DNA of 64,000 bases from Candidatus Gastranaerophilales bacterium (GTDB lineage: Bacteria; Cyanobacteriota; Vampirovibrionia; Gastranaerophilales; Gastranaerophilaceae). Within the stretch, counting starts at the first letter, position 1. Each line of letters begins with the position of its first letter. This document shows positions 52,620-60,972 of this stretch, one piece after another. The notes under the pieces are model-generated. The model was not told the origin of the DNA, did not search any database, and worked only from the letters and a program-made list of their open reading frames with translations. The translations under genes were made by a program, and so were the position numbers. The DNA is taken from contig CALUVV010000004.1 of the NCBI GenBank assembly GCA_944324305.1, forward strand, positions 1-64,000, in the 5' to 3' direction.

Positions 52620-52979
52620 ATGTATTTATTTATTGCAATAATTTTTATAGCAGAGTTGATAATAGCTTGCACAATAATAAATTTAATAGTGAAAGCAGAC
52701 AGAAAGGTGCGCAGTTATAATGCCTGTGTAGAAGCATTTAATCCTCTTGCTCAAACCTGTTTACAATATGCAAGGTGCTTAGTTTCAACATTTAATCAGT
52801 CTTTTGAAACCTTTTTTGTGTTTATAAAGAAAAAACAGGAACAAATTATATTTAAGACTATAGTAATAATTGCTATTTATTCTTTATTATTTTTATTTAA
52901 AATAAAAGCCGATAAAGCATCGAAAGTTTACAGACTTGTCGGTGTAATTCGTGATATAGTCAGCGAATTCGCCGTTTAG
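52620..52979 (+). CDS. Small membrane protein
   Basis: A 119-residue protein with two membrane helices, one at the N-terminus (YLFIAIIFIAELIIACTII) and one near residue 90 (TIVIIAIYSLLFLFKI). The loop between is helical and mildly basic. No family recognised. It opens a run of small envelope-type proteins with the YtxH and DUF948-like genes. Confidence 0.5.
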   Translation: MYLFIAIIFIAELIIACTIINLIVKADRKVRSYNACVEAFNPLAQTCLQYARCLVSTFNQSFETFFVFIKKKQEQIIFKTIVIIAIYSLLFLFKIKADKASKVYRLVGVIRDIVSEFAV

Positions 52980-53034
52980 CTTGTAATCTTTAAAAAAATA
53001 TGCTAAAATAAATAACGAAAGATGAGGTTATGTT

Positions 53035-53352
53035 ATGAGTAAAAACAAATCATTTATGTTTGGTATGGGGTTGCTGGCAGGCGTTGTCGGCGGGCTTATA
53101 GCCGGTGTTCTTTATGCACCGAAACCGGGAGAGGAATCAAGACGCGAGCTTAAAGAAGCAGCTTGTGAACTATATGAAAAAAATTCTCCCGCTATTAAAG
53201 AAGCAAAAAAACAGGCTCTTGAAAATATTGACTTGATGAAATATAAGCTTGAAAGACAATTGAGAAAATTTAATAATATGATAAAATCAAAGAAACTTCT
53301 TAAAGCTAAAGAGCTTGAAGAAATGGATGATGAATACAATTATGATAACTAA
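53035..53352 (+). CDS. YtxH-domain protein 1
   Basis: A 105-residue general stress-type protein. A glycine-rich N-terminal helix (FGMGLLAGVVGGLIAGVLYA) is followed by the family motif PKPGEESRRELK and a charged coiled coil. YtxH proteins are small membrane-associated proteins induced by stress in Bacillus; their function is unclear. It groups with a DUF948-like gene and a second YtxH gene. Confidence 0.8.
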   Translation: MSKNKSFMFGMGLLAGVVGGLIAGVLYAPKPGEESRRELKEAACELYEKNSPAIKEAKKQALENIDLMKYKLERQLRKFNNMIKSKKLLKAKELEEMDDEYNYDN

Positions 53353-53370
53353 TAAGTAAAGGTAAAATAA

Positions 53371-53727
53371 ATGGAGATGTCACAAATTGCGTTAAATCAA
53401 GGGTTAACCTTTCTGGCCTGGGCAACAGGTTTTGTAGTAATTATTGTTGCCGGCTTTCTGGTTAAGCTTTTGATTGACCTTTCGGTTCTCGCAAAGAACC
53501 TGAACCAAACTTCAATCATTGTTAACACGGAATTAAAACCGACACTTAAAGAATTAAATGAAACATTGAGCTCGATAAACGAGATTGTTAAAAATACGGA
53601 TAAGGGCGTCGGTGATTTTAAATCCGCTGTAGGCAAACTGGTTGATAAAACCAAACTGGTATCAGGCACTTTATTTGGCGGGTTGATTAAAGGTTTTACA
53701 ACGGCGTACAATCTTTTTAAAAAATAG
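53371..53727 (+). CDS. DUF948-like membrane protein
   Basis: A 118-residue protein with one N-terminal membrane helix (FVVIIVAGFLVKLLIDL) and a following helical stretch with heptads (TLKELNETLSSINEIVKNTD), the DUF948 layout. Such proteins are often found beside YtxH genes, as here on both sides. The C-terminal end is mildly hydrophobic (GGLIKGFTTAYNLF). Function unknown. Confidence 0.7.
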   Translation: MEMSQIALNQGLTFLAWATGFVVIIVAGFLVKLLIDLSVLAKNLNQTSIIVNTELKPTLKELNETLSSINEIVKNTDKGVGDFKSAVGKLVDKTKLVSGTLFGGLIKGFTTAYNLFKK

Positions 53728-53798
53728 TAGTTTCCGGTGATTAATTATCAAGCGGGAATTGTTAGAATATAGACGAAACAGTAAAGGAGTAATAAATT

Positions 53799-54071
53799 AT
53801 GTCAGCAACTAAATTTTTAGCAGGTTTCATTGTAGGCGGTGCAATAGGTGCTATCGCAGGTGTTCTTCTTGCTCCGAAATCAGGCGAAGAAACACGCGCA
53901 ATGATTGCAGACGGTGCAAAAGACGTTATGAGACGAGCTGATGAAACCGTTAAAGAAATTCAATCAAAAGCAGATGATGTTGTTTCTGATATGCAGAAAA
54001 AAGGCGATGAAATTAAGGAAAAACTTCAAAACCTTATTAATCAGCAGAAAGAAGCAAAACAGGAAGCTTAA
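53799..54071 (+). CDS. YtxH-domain protein 2
   Basis: A 90-residue paralogue of the gene at 53035. The N-terminal glycine-rich helix (FLAGFIVGGAIGAIAGVLLA) is followed by PKSGEETRAMI and an amphipathic coiled coil (VKEIQSKADDVVSDMQKKG). AAAGGAG precedes the ATG and a bidirectional terminator follows. It probably has its own transcript as well. Confidence 0.82.
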   Translation: MSATKFLAGFIVGGAIGAIAGVLLAPKSGEETRAMIADGAKDVMRRADETVKEIQSKADDVVSDMQKKGDEIKEKLQNLINQQKEAKQEA

Positions 54072-54077
54072 AAGAAC

Positions 54078-54111
54078 AAAAAAAGACCCGATTTAATATC
54101 GGGTCTTTTTT
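54078..54111. terminator. Bidirectional terminator
   Basis: AAAAAAGACCCGAT, loop TTAA, ATCGGGTCTTTTTT. It ends YtxH gene 2 and the convergent LapA-like gene. Confidence 0.9.
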
Positions 54112-54475
54112 ACTTGTTATTATTAAGTGCGTCATCCAGAGCTTTTTCAAGGACTGTAATTTTGTTTTCTAAAACCTGAATTTTTGCTTCCGCGGATGTG
54201 TTTGATATAGACCCCTTTTCAAGTTCGCGTTTATATGCGTTAAATTTTTCTTTTAAAGAAGTATAAAGCGGTCCGAAAAAGAATATTGCAGATAGCTCTC
54301 CAAGAACAAATATCAGCAATGTATAGATTGCCATATTCATGTTTATTGAGTATGGAGGTATATTGATTATTTGTGCTATCTTACTGCTTAAAAGTGTTAT
54401 TCCCGCAGTGTCCTGATAATTCATAAGAATTAAAAAACATAAAATCAGTATGGTAATTATTGATAAAATTTGCAT
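54110..54475 (-). CDS. LapA-like membrane protein
   Basis: A 121-residue protein with two N-terminal membrane helices (ILSIITILILCFLILMNY and MAIYTLLIFVLGELSAIFFF) and a C-terminal coiled coil (IQVLENKITVLEKALDDAL). This is the layout of the LapA/DUF1049 family, which in E. coli helps control lipopolysaccharide levels. It lies four bases downstream of rluD on the same strand. The family call is by topology and feel. Confidence 0.6.
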   Translation of the reverse strand: MQILSIITILILCFLILMNYQDTAGITLLSSKIAQIINIPPYSINMNMAIYTLLIFVLGELSAIFFFGPLYTSLKEKFNAYKRELEKGSISNTSAEAKIQVLENKITVLEKALDDALNNNK

Positions 54476-54479
54476 AAAT

Positions 54480-55385
54480 CTAGCTCCTTAGATATTTTAA
54501 TACTTTCTGTATTTTTTCATCAGGTTCAATTTCAAGTTTTATTATTTCATTTCCAAACGGTTTTGTAAAGCTCAATGAGAATGATTGTAAAACCTGTTCT
54601 TCCGTTTTTACTTTTCCCTGCCCGGCACCGTAAAGAGTATCGTTATATACAGGGTGGTTAATGCTTTTCATATGAACTCTTATTTGATGAGTTCTTCCCG
54701 TAATCAATGTCAATTCTATGTAAGTATGTTCCTTAAACCTTTCAAGCACTTTGACAACGGTTTTGCTTGGTTTTCCGTCATCTCTGACCGTCATTTTATG
54801 CGGCTGATTAGGATTTCTGCCGATTGCACCGTTTATTTCAAACTCATCTTCTTTTATTATTCCTTTTACAATTGCACGATATTTTTTTGTAACAACATGA
54901 TTTTTTATTTGTTCGGCAAGAAATTCATGTGCTTTATTGTTTTTTGCAATCATCAGTAATCCTGATGTGTTTCTGTCAAGCCTGTGTAAAATTCCCCGCC
55001 TGAATTCGCCGTTTATATCTGAAAGATTATTACCGTATTTATATAAAAGAGCATTGACAAGAGTATTTTCCCGTTCTAAAACTGTAGGGTGCGTGAGCAT
55101 TCCGGATGGCTTGTTAACAACAAGCATATTTTCATCCTCATACACAATATCAAGCGGAATATTTTGCGGCTTAATGTCTAACTCTTTTTGACTGTCAGGA
55201 ATTTCAAAATCAATTTTGTCGTTCTCTTTCAACATATATGAAGGCTTTTTTAAAGTGTCATTAATTTTAATACACCCTGCCTTAATGAAGTTTTGAATTT
55301 TGGAACGTGACAAATCAGGAGAAATTTCCGATAAGAAACTATCTAATCTTTTATTTTCATCATTTTCATCAATATATATAATCAT
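54480..55385 (-). CDS. rluD: RluD-family 23S rRNA pseudouridine synthase
   Basis: Makes pseudouridine in large-subunit rRNA. The 301 residues have an N-terminal S4 RNA-binding domain (KRLDSFLSE to LKENDKIDFEIP), then the catalytic motif HRLDRNTSGLL with Asp137, VVNKPSGMLTHP, and TGRTHQIRVHMKSINHPV in the second half. These fit the RluA/RluD group; the exact target site is assumed from the S4 domain. Its start touches the lspA stop, so the two are coupled. Confidence 0.85.
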   Translation of the reverse strand: MIIYIDENDENKRLDSFLSEISPDLSRSKIQNFIKAGCIKINDTLKKPSYMLKENDKIDFEIPDSQKELDIKPQNIPLDIVYEDENMLVVNKPSGMLTHPTVLERENTLVNALLYKYGNNLSDINGEFRRGILHRLDRNTSGLLMIAKNNKAHEFLAEQIKNHVVTKKYRAIVKGIIKEDEFEINGAIGRNPNQPHKMTVRDDGKPSKTVVKVLERFKEHTYIELTLITGRTHQIRVHMKSINHPVYNDTLYGAGQGKVKTEEQVLQSFSLSFTKPFGNEIIKLEIEPDEKIQKVLKYLRS

Positions 55386-55844
55386 TTATTTTTTCTTTAT
55401 AAGTATTAGAATTATTAAAGCGATTACACCGATATTAATGAATATATCAGAAATATTAAAAACAGGGAAGTTGACAAAATTCAGCTGAAAATAATCTCTT
55501 ACAAATCCGTATGCAATTCTTTCATGTAGATTTCCGGCAATTCCTGCAGATAAAATTGCAATAAAAAAACATGTCTTTAGAGATATTGATTTTAAATGTT
55601 TAATAACATATAAAGCGAGAAGAACGAGAGCAACGACTGAAAGTATAATAAGCAGTTCTCTGGAATCCTGCAAAATACTGAATGCCGCTCCTGTATTTTT
55701 AATATAATTCAGTGAAAAGACGGGATTTGACAGCTTATATCCTTCAGTAAGTTTTTCAACCATAATGTTTGAGAGATATAAATCCGTAAATATAAAAAAT
55801 ACATAACAGATTACGAAATATATAAACTTACTTGTTTTTTCCAT
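55386..55844 (-). CDS. lspA: Lipoprotein signal peptidase
   Basis: Type II signal peptidase that removes signal peptides from lipoproteins in the inner membrane. The 152 residues have four membrane segments; YIKNTGAAFSIL and the two catalytic aspartates, Asp117 (YGFVRDY) and Asp133 (VFNISDIF), are present. The common NLIDR motif reads NLHER here. I use ATG 55844; the longer frame adds 18 residues without a clear signal. It overlaps the preceding gene by 17 bases. Confidence 0.88.
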   Translation of the reverse strand: MEKTSKFIYFVICYVFFIFTDLYLSNIMVEKLTEGYKLSNPVFSLNYIKNTGAAFSILQDSRELLIILSVVALVLLALYVIKHLKSISLKTCFFIAILSAGIAGNLHERIAYGFVRDYFQLNFVNFPVFNISDIFINIGVIALIILILIKKK

Positions 55845-56754
55845 TTTTGTTATCACCCGTTTTTTTGTCAGCTTTGATATACTTGTTTTCAGGAACAACG
55901 TTTATTCTGGTCATAATAAATGCAAGACCGCCCATATAAACTCTGATTTGATTATCTGAGTAATTTTCTGCTCTTGTTATTCCGACGGAAGCTACAGCAT
56001 ATTCATTTACGTTATTTTTATTTGAAAGAAAAACTCTTTCCAGAATATTATCATCCGGCATTTTTCTGAATGCATCATCAGATTTTGTTTGCGGATAAAC
56101 AATATTTTCTTTATTGATGGAAGCTATAACCACACTGTCTTTGGGCGCATCAACTTTTAATGTTACCGTGTAATATTTATTTGCACCTATTTGCTTTGGA
56201 GCATTCAGTTCAATATTTGTATACCTTGCATCTCCGTATTTTAAAGTTGATGTTTCTTCAATAATTTTTTCGGAATTTATCAGCCACTTAGCCCCCTGTT
56301 TTTCGAGGTGATATACACATTGCGAAGTTGAATAAAGTTCTCCAATCGCTGTAAAATCGCCAATTTCTTCTTTAGAGGTGGCAACAGCTGTTTCGTTAAC
56401 AAAAACTGTTGCATAATTGTCGCTGAATTCTATATTTTTAATATCAGTTTTATAAACTATATCGGGATAAATATCCCAGGTTTCTTCAATAAGTTTGAAA
56501 TAAACGTCTTTATTAAAACCGTCCGAATTAACGAAATCATCGGCATAAAGTGTAGCTAGACCTTTTAAATCATATTTATTTGTATAAGCGGATTGCTGGT
56601 CAATAACATTTTTTATATCATTGTAAGTAGCCTTATTAATTCTGTTTTGTTCTATTCTTGCTTTTTGCACGGCAAATATATTTGCCTGTGACGGCAAAGA
56701 AAACGCAGAACAAAACAATAAAGCTGTCATAATTAAAACGGATAACTTTTTCAT
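55828..56754 (-). CDS. Exported protein with NTF2/SnoaL-like domain
   Basis: A 308-residue periplasmic protein. A signal peptide is clear (LSVLIMTALLFCSAFSLPSQA). Residues 40-170 resemble an NTF2-like fold (YTNKYDLKGLATLYADDFV, YHLEKQGAKWLINSEKI). The second half is beta-rich with VTLKVDAPKDSVVIASI and ends in a Lys/Asn/Asp-rich tail. I do not recognise a named family. It is followed in the same direction by lspA and rluD, forming a small envelope operon. Confidence 0.6.
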   Translation of the reverse strand: MKKLSVLIMTALLFCSAFSLPSQANIFAVQKARIEQNRINKATYNDIKNVIDQQSAYTNKYDLKGLATLYADDFVNSDGFNKDVYFKLIEETWDIYPDIVYKTDIKNIEFSDNYATVFVNETAVATSKEEIGDFTAIGELYSTSQCVYHLEKQGAKWLINSEKIIEETSTLKYGDARYTNIELNAPKQIGANKYYTVTLKVDAPKDSVVIASINKENIVYPQTKSDDAFRKMPDDNILERVFLSNKNNVNEYAVASVGITRAENYSDNQIRVYMGGLAFIMTRINVVPENKYIKADKKTGDNKNGKNK

Positions 56755-56793
56755 ATTTTTAATTATACTGTAAAAACCGAATAATGTAAAATA

Positions 56794-57557
56794 TTAATTT
56801 TCAAGCATAATTTGTCCCCATGGATAATCGTCTTTAATTTCCCAGCCGTCCATTTGAATAAGTCTTGCGCAATAATGCCGTCTCCCTTTTGAACTTATAT
56901 TAGGGTCATCGGTATTACCGTATTTACATGCCTTCAAAACCTCTTCTCTGTCGTTATTTCCCATGCCGTACGGACCGAATTCTCCGTTCGTTAACTGAAA
57001 TACAAAAGTTCGTTTCCCGTCAAATGATTCCGGAGCACAATATTTATATTCTGTGCAGTAGAAAAAGTAAATGGTGTTTGACGATGCAATGTAAGCATTA
57101 AATCCTGACCCGTCGTTAAAAGCAACATCCAGGTAACTGCCGTCCTGTTCTTTTTTTACGGCTTGAATATATTTTCCTATTGAAGTATTATACCAGTTTG
57201 TCAGAGCGGCTCCGCTTTTATCACTGAATTTATAGTCGCCTGCTATCAACCCTTCATCTTCCTGCCATCTCATAACTGCCTGATTCATAACGGAATAAAA
57301 TTTTGATAACTTTACTCCGACTTGTTTTTTCTGATGGTTTGCAACCAATGCAGGCATTGTCATAGACGCAACCACGCCTATAATACCTAAAGTTACCAAA
57401 ACCTCAGCTAGTGTAAAAGCCTTTAAACAGCGCTTAAAATAAAACCGGTTAAAATTTTTAGAAAAATTGTAAAAGCGCCCCTTAAACAGTCTATCCGGTG
57501 TATCTACGCACGTAGTGTAGGGGGGGGGGCAATTCTAAGATCTTTAATATCAACCAT
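56794..57557 (-). CDS. Pseudopilin 2, out of frame through a 10-C tract (phase-variable?)
   Basis: Translation from ATG 57557, preceded by AGGAGGTAAGA, reads 17 residues and stops at TAG because the tract has 10 C (coding strand). With 11 or 8 C it continues through DTPDRLFKGRFYNFSKNF to the prepilin motif KAFTLAEVLVTLGIIGVVA, giving 254 residues with 11 C. The mature part begins after an Ala-Phe cleavage site, has one hydrophobic helix and a globular domain with YFFYCTEYKYC, and ends near YCARLIQMDGWEIKDDYPW. Same design and offset as pilin 1. An internal ATG at 57399 would lack the prepilin motif. Confidence 0.7.
57520..57529 (-). repeat. Poly-C tract (coding strand) in the pilin 2 leader
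   Basis: Ten G on the plus strand, ten C on the coding strand, ten codons after the start, in an AT-rich area. Change by one base would switch the pilin frame. Confidence 0.9.
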
Positions 57558-57578
57558 TCTTACCTCCTGTTTTTTTAT

Positions 57579-57607
57579 ATTATTCAGCATGAGTTCTATT
57601 TTGTCAA
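57579..57607 (-). promoter_or_regulatory. Promoter of pseudopilin gene 2
   Basis: TTGACA (57607 to 57602), exactly 17 bases, AATAAT (57584 to 57579) on the minus strand. The perfect -35 box and the strong ribosome binding site mark ATG 57557 as the true start. Confidence 0.75.
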
Positions 57608-57776
57608 GCTGTATATTTGCCATTAAATTTTATTCGTGCTAAACTTTTTTGTAGCGGGAGTGAGCGCTTAATGAAATTTCATTTAATTTTAAATTTGAGT
57701 GAAAAGCGAAACGACTGACATTACATTAAATATTCTGTGAAAATAGACAGAGATGGCGTAAAAAGGAGAGAAAAAG

Positions 57777-60260
57777 ATGAAAGACGCATATTTTCCGCAG
57801 GAAATAGAGAAAAAATGGCAGAAAATCTGGGAAGAAAAAGGTACGTTTAAAACCCCCGACACAAGCGATAAACCTAAATATTACGCTTTATCAATGTTCC
57901 CGTATCCATCAGGTAAACTTCATATGGGACATGTCAGAAATTATACGATTACCGATGTAATTGCACGCTTTAAAAAGATGAACGGCTTTAATGTTCTTCA
58001 CCCTATGGGCTGGGACAGCTTCGGGCTTCCTGCCGAAAATGCTGCAATGAAACACGGTGCAAACCCTGAAAACTGGACTGATGAAAATATTGCATATATG
58101 ACTAAACAGCTAAAAATGCTGGGGCTTTCTTACGACTGGGACAGAGAAGTTACAACCTGCAAACCCGATTATTATAAATGGACGCAGTGGCTTTTTCTTC
58201 AGCTTTATAAAAAAGGTCTTGCATATAAAAAAGAAGCAGCGGTTAACTGGTGTGAAGAATGCGGAACCGTTCTTGCAAATGAACAGGTTATCGACGGCAA
58301 ATGCTGGAGATGCGACCATGTTGTAGAGAAAAAATATTTATCTCAATGGTTTTTAAAAATTACTGATTATGCGGAAGTTCTCCTTGAGGATTTGGATAAA
58401 TTACCGGGCTGGGGAGATAACGTTAAAACAATGCAGGCTAACTGGATCGGAAAATCTCAAGGTGCAATTTTAAAATTCAAAGTTGTTGAAAAAGATATGG
58501 AAGTTCCTGTTTATACAACACGTCCCGATACGGTGCACGGTATAACATACCTTGTAGTAGCTCCGGAATACAAAGATATTGAAGAATTAACAACTCCCGA
58601 AAATAAAGAAGCCGTTGAAGCATACAGAGCAAATGCGCGTAAAATGACGGAAATTGAAAGATTATCGACAGACAGGGTTAAAACAGGCGTTCCGCTCGGT
58701 ACTCATTGTATTAATCCGTTTACGGGCGAAAAATTCCCGCTCTGGACCGCAGATTATGCCCTTGTAGAATACGGAACGGGTGCTGTCATGGCTGTTCCCG
58801 CTCATGATACACGCGACTTTGATTTTGCTAAGAAATACAATCTTCCGATGAAAGTAGTAATTCAAAATCCTGAAAATCCTTCGGATTGCAAAGATGAAGC
58901 CTACACCGAACCGGGTGTTCTGGTAAATTCAAACGAATTTGACGGGATGGGCAATGAAGAAGCCAAAAAAGCAATTACACAAAAAGCGGTTGACGGCGGC
59001 TTCGGCGAATTTAAAACTCAATACAGGCTTCGTGACTGGCTTGTGTCAAGACAGAGATACTGGGGTGCTCCAATCCCTGTTGTTTATTGTGAAAAATGCG
59101 GTATTCAGCCCGTTCCTGAAGATCAGCTTCCGGTATTGCTTCCGAAAGATGTTGATTTCAGTGTTGTCGGCAAATCTCCGATTACAACGTCAAAAACGTT
59201 TGTTAATACAACCTGTCCTTGCTGCGGCGGCCCTGCTAAACGCGAAACCGATACGATGGACACATTTGTTTGCTCAAGCTGGTATTACCTGCGTTATTCA
59301 GACGCAAAAAATGATAAAATGCCGTTTGCAAAAGACAAAGTTAATAAATGGCTGCCCGTTGACCAGTATGTAGGCGGTATTGAGCACGCTATTTTACACC
59401 TGTTATATTCAAGATTTTTCACAAAAGCCTTAAGAGATATGGGGCTTCTTGATTTTGATGAACCGTTTAAAAACCTGTTAACTCAAGGTATGGTCTTGAA
59501 AGACGGCTCCAAGATGTCAAAATCCAAAGGAAACACCGTAGACCCTGACGAAATATTTGAAAATTACGGGGCAGATACCGCAAGATTATTTATTTTATCA
59601 GATTCACCGCCGGCTCGTGATTTTGACTGGTCAGACGCAGGTGTGGAAGGATGCTATAAATTCCTTAACAGAGTATGGAGATTAATTTCTTCCAACGCTG
59701 ATAATATCTCGTTGAATTATCCCGAACTTAAAGCAGGCGCTTTAAAGAAAAAAGAAAATGATGACCTGCTTCGTGTAATTCATATGGCAATTAAAGGAAT
59801 AACGAATGACATATCCAATGACTTCCAGTTCAACACCGTAATTTCAAAATACAGAGAACTTGTTAATGCAATTTATGATTGGAGAGGCAAGAAATCTGAA
59901 CTTGATGAGGAAGATAAAAACGTTTTAAGTTTTGCAATTGTTTCATTAATAAAATTAATGTCACCGGTTGCTGTTCACCTGACGGAAGAAGCCTGGAATG
60001 ATTTAGGTGCGGAAGGTTCCGTTCACGATGTTGAATGGCCGAAGTGGGACGAAAATCTTGCAAAAGCAAGTTCAATTACGCTTGTTGTTCAGATTAACGG
60101 TAAAGTTAAAGATAAAATCGAGGCTGATGAAGCATTGTCAGAAGACGAACTTAAAGCGTTGGCTTTGAACAGCGAAAAAGTAAAAGAACTTACCGAAGGC
60201 AAGACAATTGTAAAAACTATTGTTGTTCCGAAAAAACTTGTAAATATAGTTGTTAAATAA
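57777..60260 (+). CDS. leuS: Leucyl-tRNA synthetase
   Basis: Charges tRNA-Leu with leucine. The 827 residues have the HIGH-type motif PYPSGKLHMGHVRNYTI, an editing domain with TTRPDT, a zinc-type Cys cluster (CEECG and CWRCD), and the catalytic KMSKS near residue 578 (DGSKMSKSKGNTVDP). Normal length for the bacterial form. GGAGAG precedes the start. No T-box leader is evident. The 219 bases upstream, shared with pilin 2, hold its promoter. Confidence 0.95.
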   Translation: MKDAYFPQEIEKKWQKIWEEKGTFKTPDTSDKPKYYALSMFPYPSGKLHMGHVRNYTITDVIARFKKMNGFNVLHPMGWDSFGLPAENAAMKHGANPENWTDENIAYMTKQLKMLGLSYDWDREVTTCKPDYYKWTQWLFLQLYKKGLAYKKEAAVNWCEECGTVLANEQVIDGKCWRCDHVVEKKYLSQWFLKITDYAEVLLEDLDKLPGWGDNVKTMQANWIGKSQGAILKFKVVEKDMEVPVYTTRPDTVHGITYLVVAPEYKDIEELTTPENKEAVEAYRANARKMTEIERLSTDRVKTGVPLGTHCINPFTGEKFPLWTADYALVEYGTGAVMAVPAHDTRDFDFAKKYNLPMKVVIQNPENPSDCKDEAYTEPGVLVNSNEFDGMGNEEAKKAITQKAVDGGFGEFKTQYRLRDWLVSRQRYWGAPIPVVYCEKCGIQPVPEDQLPVLLPKDVDFSVVGKSPITTSKTFVNTTCPCCGGPAKRETDTMDTFVCSSWYYLRYSDAKNDKMPFAKDKVNKWLPVDQYVGGIEHAILHLLYSRFFTKALRDMGLLDFDEPFKNLLTQGMVLKDGSKMSKSKGNTVDPDEIFENYGADTARLFILSDSPPARDFDWSDAGVEGCYKFLNRVWRLISSNADNISLNYPELKAGALKKKENDDLLRVIHMAIKGITNDISNDFQFNTVISKYRELVNAIYDWRGKKSELDEEDKNVLSFAIVSLIKLMSPVAVHLTEEAWNDLGAEGSVHDVEWPKWDENLAKASSITLVVQINGKVKDKIEADEALSEDELKALALNSEKVKELTEGKTIVKTIVVPKKLVNIVVK

Positions 60261-60263
60261 CAA

Positions 60264-60860
60264 TTATTTAAATAATTTTATAAATCTTTTGATTAATGAC
60301 AGTCCGCTTTTAGAAGCGGGCTGTTTATTAATTTTTTTCGGGATGTAATACATCGGAATATCTTCAAGCTCAAGTTCAAGTTTTGAGACGGGGATTTCCC
60401 CTTTTATACATCGGTCAATATTTTTTATTGTTAAATCATACAGTGAATCCATACCGTATTTTCTGTAAAAGATGTGAGCAGGTTTTTGGGGATTAAAATC
60501 AGACGTGGCAATTAAATGAAATCTTCCTCCGCCTCCGTTTTCCCTGCTTACATTTTGAACAAAGTCAAGAAGTTTACTCCCGAAATTGTGCTGATGAGAT
60601 TCCAAATAATAGACATAAAAAGATTTAAAACTTTTAAGTCCCGGAAAGAATGGACTGCCGACAGAAGGATGTATTGTATGCATTTCTCCATCAATTGTTC
60701 CTATTATTTTCCCGTTTTTATTAAAAGCTGTATAGTGTCTGTATGGTTGGTTTTCATCATCTAATCTGATCGATTTGTATATAAATGTATCAGGTATATT
60801 TTTATTTCTGTTTTTTAATGGTCCGTTGAAATTTGTATTAATCATACCGGTATAAAACAT
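60264..60860 (-). CDS. GNAT-like acetyltransferase-fold protein
   Basis: A 198-residue protein. The middle has a GNAT-like pattern: FGSKLLDFVQNVSRENGGGG as the likely acetyl-CoA-binding part, RFHLIATSDFN, and PAHIFYRKYGMDSL as the typical C-terminal strand-helix. The N-terminus carries a short NFNGPLK segment. The last 40 residues are basic. It is convergent with leuS, with only three bases between stops. Substrate unknown. Confidence 0.6.
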   Translation of the reverse strand: MFYTGMINTNFNGPLKNRNKNIPDTFIYKSIRLDDENQPYRHYTAFNKNGKIIGTIDGEMHTIHPSVGSPFFPGLKSFKSFYVYYLESHQHNFGSKLLDFVQNVSRENGGGGRFHLIATSDFNPQKPAHIFYRKYGMDSLYDLTIKNIDRCIKGEIPVSKLELELEDIPMYYIPKKINKQPASKSGLSLIKRFIKLFK

Positions 60861-60972
60861 GTAAATAATTAAATTTGCTAAAATTTGTATAATTATTTTT
60901 TTTTGCTTAATATTTAAACTTTTTTTGTATTATAATTAGGTAGTGATATAAGATTAATTTAGGGATAGAACT

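Noticed and set aside
57558-57776. T-box or other riboswitch upstream of leuS
   Set aside because: No T-box sequence, no long leader and no terminator/antiterminator pair between the pilin promoter and leuS.
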